Assembly (NCBI GenBank): GCA_947625655.1 | Contig: CANQPD010000014.1 | Coordinates: forward strand, 1 to 64,000 | Length of the DNA: 64,000 bases | DNA from: an uncultured Dysosmobacter sp. | GTDB taxonomy: Bacteria; Bacillota; Clostridia; Oscillospirales; Oscillospiraceae | Reading direction: 5' to 3' | In this document: positions 60,751 to 64,000 of the stretch, one piece after another | Layout of the letters: every line of letters begins with the position of its first letter | How positions within the stretch are numbered: the stretch's first letter is position 1 | The notes under the pieces: generated by a model | The model's input: only the letters and a program-made list of their open reading frames with translations | Told to the model about the DNA's origin: nothing | Databases searched by the model: none | Position numbers and translations under genes: made by a program

Positions 60751-60872
60751 GGGCAGTCCGGGAGCCCTTTTGATTGAAAATCCTCGGGCGAAATGAATTC
60801 GCCCTGCGGCAAGGTTTTGGCTGCCGCCAAAACGCTTGTACGCGCGTCCGCGCGAAGCAGCGTGGACTTGCC
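60732..60872 (-). repeat. gene-end element at lepA, inverted orientation
   Basis: Read on the minus strand, it begins GGCAAGTCCACGCTG (60872-60858), which is the exact lepA codon sequence at 60943-60957 in opposite orientation. CAAGCGTTTTG, CAAAACCTTG and a hairpin around ATTCATT then match the hfq element, followed by GATTTT. So it lies between a truncated first copy and the intact second copy of the lepA start. Confidence 0.8.
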
Positions 60873-60888
60873 CAAGGAGGTTTAATAT

Positions 60889-62694
60889 ATGGCAAAACAA
60901 GCAAATATCCGAAACTTTTCGATCATCGCCCACATCGATCACGGCAAGTCCACGCTGGCGGACCGGCTGCTGGAGAAGTGCGAGGCCGTCAGCCAGCGGC
61001 AGATGGAGAGCCAGCTGCTGGACAACATGGACCTGGAGCGGGAGCGGGGCATCACCATCAAGGCCCGGGCCGTCCGGCTGAATTACAAGGCCCGGGACGG
61101 GCAGGTCTATGAGCTGAACCTCATCGACACCCCGGGCCATGTGGACTTCAACTATGAGGTCTCCCGGTCCCTGGCGGCCTGCGAGGGGGCGGTGTTGGTG
61201 GTGGACGCCACCCAGGGCGTGGAGGCCCAGACCCTGGCCAACACCTATCTCGCCATGGAGCATGACCTCGAGATCCTGCCGGTCTTCAACAAGATCGACC
61301 TGCCCGCCGCTGACACCCAGAAGGCCAAGCACGAGGTGGAGGACATCATCGGCCTGCCCGCCATGGACGCGCCGGAGATCTCCGCCAAAATGGGCATCAA
61401 CATCGACGCCGTGCTGGAGGACATCGTGCAGAACGTGCCCGCCCCTGTCGGCGATGTGAACGCGCCGCTGAAGGCCCTGATCTTCGACAGCCAGTACGAC
61501 AGCTACCGGGGCGTCATCGTGTACATGCGGCTGATGGAGGGCAGCCTCCGCACCGGCCAGCAGGTGAAGCTGATGGCCACCGGCGCTGTTTACCAGGTGG
61601 TGGAGTGCGGCCATCTGCTGCCCCTGGGGCTGGAGGCCTGCGACAGCCTGGAGGCCGGCGAGGTGGGGTATTTCACCGCGTCTATCAAGAACGTGCAGGA
61701 CACCCGGGTGGGCGACACCGTCACCGACGCCGCCGTTCCCGCGGCGGAGCCCCTGCCCGGCTACCGCCCGGTGCAGCCCATGGTCTACTGCGGCATCTAC
61801 ACCGAGGACGGCTCCAAGTACCCGGACCTGCGGGACGCCCTGGAGAAGCTGCGGCTGAACGACGCCTCCCTCAGCTTTGAGCCGGAGTCCTCCGCGGCCC
61901 TGGGCTTCGGTTTCCGGTGCGGCTTTCTGGGCATGCTCCACATGGAGGTCATCCAGGAGCGGCTGGAGCGGGAATTCGACCTGGAGCTGGTGACCACCCT
62001 GCCCTCCGTCATCTATAACGTCTACAAGACCGACGGCACGCTGGTAAGGGTGGACAATCCCCACAACTACCCGGATCCCGCCTCCATCGAGCGGGCGGAG
62101 GAGCCTTACGTGAAGGTCTCCATCATCAGCCCCAACGAATATGTGGGCAACATCATGCCCATGTGCCAGAACCGCCGGGGCGAGTTCAAGGATATGCAGT
62201 ATCTGGACACGAATCTGGTGGAGCTCCACTACCAGATGCCTCTGAACGAGATCATCTACGATTTCTTTGACACCCTGAAGGCCAACACCAAGGGCTACGC
62301 CTCACTGGACTATGAGCTGTCCGACTACCGGCCCAGCGAACTGGTGAAGGTGGATCTGCTTTTAAACGGCGACAAGGTGGACGCCCTGAGCTTCATTGCC
62401 CACAAGGACAAGGCATACCCCCGGGCCCGGAAGCTGTGCGAGAAGCTGAAGGAAAACGTGCCCCGCCAGCTGTTCGAGGTGCCTATCCAGGCGGCCATCG
62501 GCGGCCGGGTCATTGCCCGGGAGACCATCAAGGCCATGCGCAAGGACGTGCTGGCCAAGTGCTACGGCGGCGACGTGACCCGGAAGAAAAAGCTGCTGGA
62601 AAAGCAGAAAGAGGGCAAAAAGCGGATGCGGAGTTTGGGCAGCGTACAGATGCCTACAGAGGCGTTTTTGGCGGTGCTCAAGCTGGACGAGTGA
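60889..62694 (+). CDS. lepA: Elongation factor 4
   Basis: 601 aa translational GTPase that acts on stalled or mispositioned ribosomes. G1 [16 protein letters not shown] (about 14-29), G3 [22 protein letters not shown]-type region, G4 NKIDLP and the LepA-specific C-terminal domain ([18 protein letters not shown]) are present. The ATG follows AAGGAGG. An element and a partial copy of its own start lie upstream. Confidence 0.97.
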   Translation: MAKQANIRNFSIIAHIDHGKSTLADRLLEKCEAVSQRQMESQLLDNMDLERERGITIKARAVRLNYKARDGQVYELNLIDTPGHVDFNYEVSRSLAACEGAVLVVDATQGVEAQTLANTYLAMEHDLEILPVFNKIDLPAADTQKAKHEVEDIIGLPAMDAPEISAKMGINIDAVLEDIVQNVPAPVGDVNAPLKALIFDSQYDSYRGVIVYMRLMEGSLRTGQQVKLMATGAVYQVVECGHLLPLGLEACDSLEAGEVGYFTASIKNVQDTRVGDTVTDAAVPAAEPLPGYRPVQPMVYCGIYTEDGSKYPDLRDALEKLRLNDASLSFEPESSAALGFGFRCGFLGMLHMEVIQERLEREFDLELVTTLPSVIYNVYKTDGTLVRVDNPHNYPDPASIERAEEPYVKVSIISPNEYVGNIMPMCQNRRGEFKDMQYLDTNLVELHYQMPLNEIIYDFFDTLKANTKGYASLDYELSDYRPSELVKVDLLLNGDKVDALSFIAHKDKAYPRARKLCEKLKENVPRQLFEVPIQAAIGGRVIARETIKAMRKDVLAKCYGGDVTRKKKLLEKQKEGKKRMRSLGSVQMPTEAFLAVLKLDE

Positions 62695-62707
62695 TTTTTT
62701 GCCCTCT

Positions 62708-62740
62708 GCGAGCGGCAGCGAGCCGCCGCGGAAGCGGCGT
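62708..62740 (+). repeat. solo fragment of the gene-end element after lepA
   Basis: 33 bp matching the GC-rich left hairpin of the hfq element (52840-52872) at 31 positions, starting GCGAGCGGCAGCGAGC. The rest of the element is absent and no gene-end duplication follows. Confidence 0.7.
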
Positions 62741-62754
62741 ATCGAATAAATGTG

Positions 62755-62791
62755 TAAAGAGCCGCCCATCAGCAAGATGGGCGGCTCTTTT
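62755..62791. terminator. lepA terminator (possibly bidirectional)
   Basis: AAGAGCCGCCCATC/GATGGGCGGCTCTT with loop AGCAA and T4, between convergent lepA and the SLH-transglutaminase gene. Confidence 0.9.
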
Positions 62792-62800
62792 CGGTGTGTC

Positions 62801-63907
62801 TCAAAGGTAGGGGTGCTGGTACGGGGCAGGTTCCGCGCCGCAGTAGAGGCCGTAGGCGTCGCAGATCCAGTATTCGCCGTCCACATACACGCGGCACCAC
62901 TGGTGGCCCCACTGGTTTTCGTTTACATGCTCATATGTGATGCCCAGGATGTTCAGGCACAGGCCGGTGGCCCGGGTGCAGCCCGCGCAGGAGGCCGTGT
63001 GCAGTACAAAATAGCCGTAGGGGTCGTTGTAGTGGGGCGTGTCGGTGGAGTAGGTCATGCCCTGGTCGAACAACGCCCGGAGGGCTTTGGCGATGCCCTG
63101 GAGCTGCTCCTTTTCAGACTTTTTGGCCAGGGGCGTGACGATCTCAAGGGCCACGTCGTAGGCGGCCTGCAATTCCACGTTCGTACACTTCTTCTGGATG
63201 CTTTTCAGGTTCGCCAGTTGGTTCATGGGGACCGGCTCAAAGGGGGCCTTTTCCAGGGTGAAGGTCTTGCGCAGGGCGGAATCGACCATCCGGCCGATGA
63301 TGGCCGCCGCGGCGCCCCGGGAGATGCTGCTATTGGGGGCAAAGGAGCCTTTTTTGTCGCTGCCGGTCAGGACGCCCGCCCGGTAGAGGTGGTAGACCGC
63401 CTTGCCGTGCCAGTCGCCGGTCTTGACATCGGGAATGGCGTCGGCTTCCACGTCGTTGATCTCCGGCAGGGCGCTGGCGGGGAGAGCGCTGTTCAGGATC
63501 ACGGCAAAGCTGGCCCGGTCGATGGAGACGTCATAGCTGTCAAAATCGCAGACGATGCCGTTTTGTTTGGCGTAATCCAGATAGGACTGGTACCAGGGCG
63601 TGACGCCCTCGGCCAGGGCCATGGTCTTGCCGTGGTACTGACTGTGAAGGCGGCAGGCCATGACGATGGTCTGGGCCACGGTCAGGCTGCCGTTGGCGTC
63701 GAAATAGACGGCGGTCTTGCCGCCCATGATGCCGTATTCAAAGGCGGTCTTGACATTGTCGGCGCACCAGGCGTCGGCGGCGATGTCGGAAAATTGGCCG
63801 GGCGTGTAGTCGTTGACCTTTTGAAATTTGGGGCCGGCCGCCAGGGCGGGGACGCAGAGGGAGGACGCCAGCGCCAGGGCGCACAGCAGGGCGATGAGCT
63901 TTTTCAT
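62801..63907 (-). CDS. Secreted SLH-transglutaminase-like protein
   Basis: 368 aa. A signal peptide (MKKLIALLCALALASSLCVPALA) is followed by SLH-type repeats (FSDIAADAWCADNVKTAFEYG; IPDVKTGDWHGKAVYHLYRAG; NSSISRGAAAAIIGRMV). The C-terminal transglutaminase-like domain (about 250-368) has the triad pieces SCAGCTRATGLCLNILGI (cysteine), WGHQWCRVYVDGEYW (histidine) and ICDAYG (aspartate). It could act on cell-wall peptides or surface proteins while bound to the envelope. The start follows AAAGAGG. Confidence 0.86.
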   Translation of the reverse strand: MKKLIALLCALALASSLCVPALAAGPKFQKVNDYTPGQFSDIAADAWCADNVKTAFEYGIMGGKTAVYFDANGSLTVAQTIVMACRLHSQYHGKTMALAEGVTPWYQSYLDYAKQNGIVCDFDSYDVSIDRASFAVILNSALPASALPEINDVEADAIPDVKTGDWHGKAVYHLYRAGVLTGSDKKGSFAPNSSISRGAAAAIIGRMVDSALRKTFTLEKAPFEPVPMNQLANLKSIQKKCTNVELQAAYDVALEIVTPLAKKSEKEQLQGIAKALRALFDQGMTYSTDTPHYNDPYGYFVLHTASCAGCTRATGLCLNILGITYEHVNENQWGHQWCRVYVDGEYWICDAYGLYCGAEPAPYQHPYL

Positions 63908-64000
63908 GGTAAAACCTCTTTTCTTTCAAAGTGGGGATCGCCACAGGGGGGACGCTCAGGAAGGCGGGGGGTTGTCAGGCTCCGCCGCCGGAGGATCGCG
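63908..64000. other. upstream region of the SLH-transglutaminase gene
   Basis: Contains the ribosome-binding site of the minus-strand gene; nothing else is recognised before the window ends. Confidence 0.4.

Overview
The window looks like chromosomal DNA of a GC-rich, spore-forming Clostridia, most likely an Oscillospiraceae/Ruminococcaceae gut-type bacterium. I base this on the SpoIIP sporulation gene, T-box and TPP riboswitch control, SepF/DivIVA/ZapA division genes, SLH-domain surface proteins, a DnaD + DnaC-like helicase-loading pair and the miaB-mutS-mutL-miaA-hfq order. The genus cannot be fixed from sequence reading alone. I see no rRNA, tRNA, CRISPR array, prophage, integrase or transposase gene.

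Layout. 0-5.3 kb (mostly minus): dut-maf-mreC, a gene-free repeat region (element A), then a U32 peptidase and zapA. 5.5-12.3 kb: dnaD-like and dnaC-like genes (+), then rluD-like, lspA and ileS (-); ileS has an isoleucine T-box. 12.3-17.2 kb: a small XRE switch with two paralogous mini-proteins, a cell-wall amidase, and a GntR/ABC transporter operon. 17.3-22.7 kb: rpsO, pnp, rpsF-ssb-rpsR, spoIIP. 22.7-24.8 kb: a second XRE switch and the large repeat region B. 24.8-30.3 kb: thiamine salvage, with thiW-thiM (-) and thiE-HAD-thiD-thiT-tenA (+) driven from back-to-back TPP riboswitches. 30.3-40.1 kb: an SLH protein, mnmE, a DUF1836 protein, degV, prmA, a ParB-like gene, a VanW-like protein, a TVP38-type membrane protein and a histidine-less HPr-like protein. 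40.4-53 kb: miaB, a third XRE switch, repeat region C, mutS, mutL, miaA and hfq with small accessory genes. 53-64 kb: an HlyD-like protein, yggS-sepF-divIVA, a HAD protein, an XRE regulator, an MBOAT/AlgX-like acyl-transfer pair, lepA and an SLH-transglutaminase protein.

Most genes are ordinary housekeeping genes; the unusual content lies between them. (1) A small element of about 120-150 bp sits at the end of three housekeeping genes (mutS 3', hfq 3', lepA 5'). At each site the gene terminus is duplicated on the far side of the element, and the element begins with 12-15 nt that are antisense to the gene at the border of the duplication. (2) Three large gene-free regions (A, B, C; about 0.7-1.4 kb) are bounded by the same terminal inverted repeat and carry hairpins whose two arms change together between copies. 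(3) Three divergent XRE-repressor/mini-protein modules each have two palindromic operators placed in promoter spacers; two of them lie directly before regions B and C.
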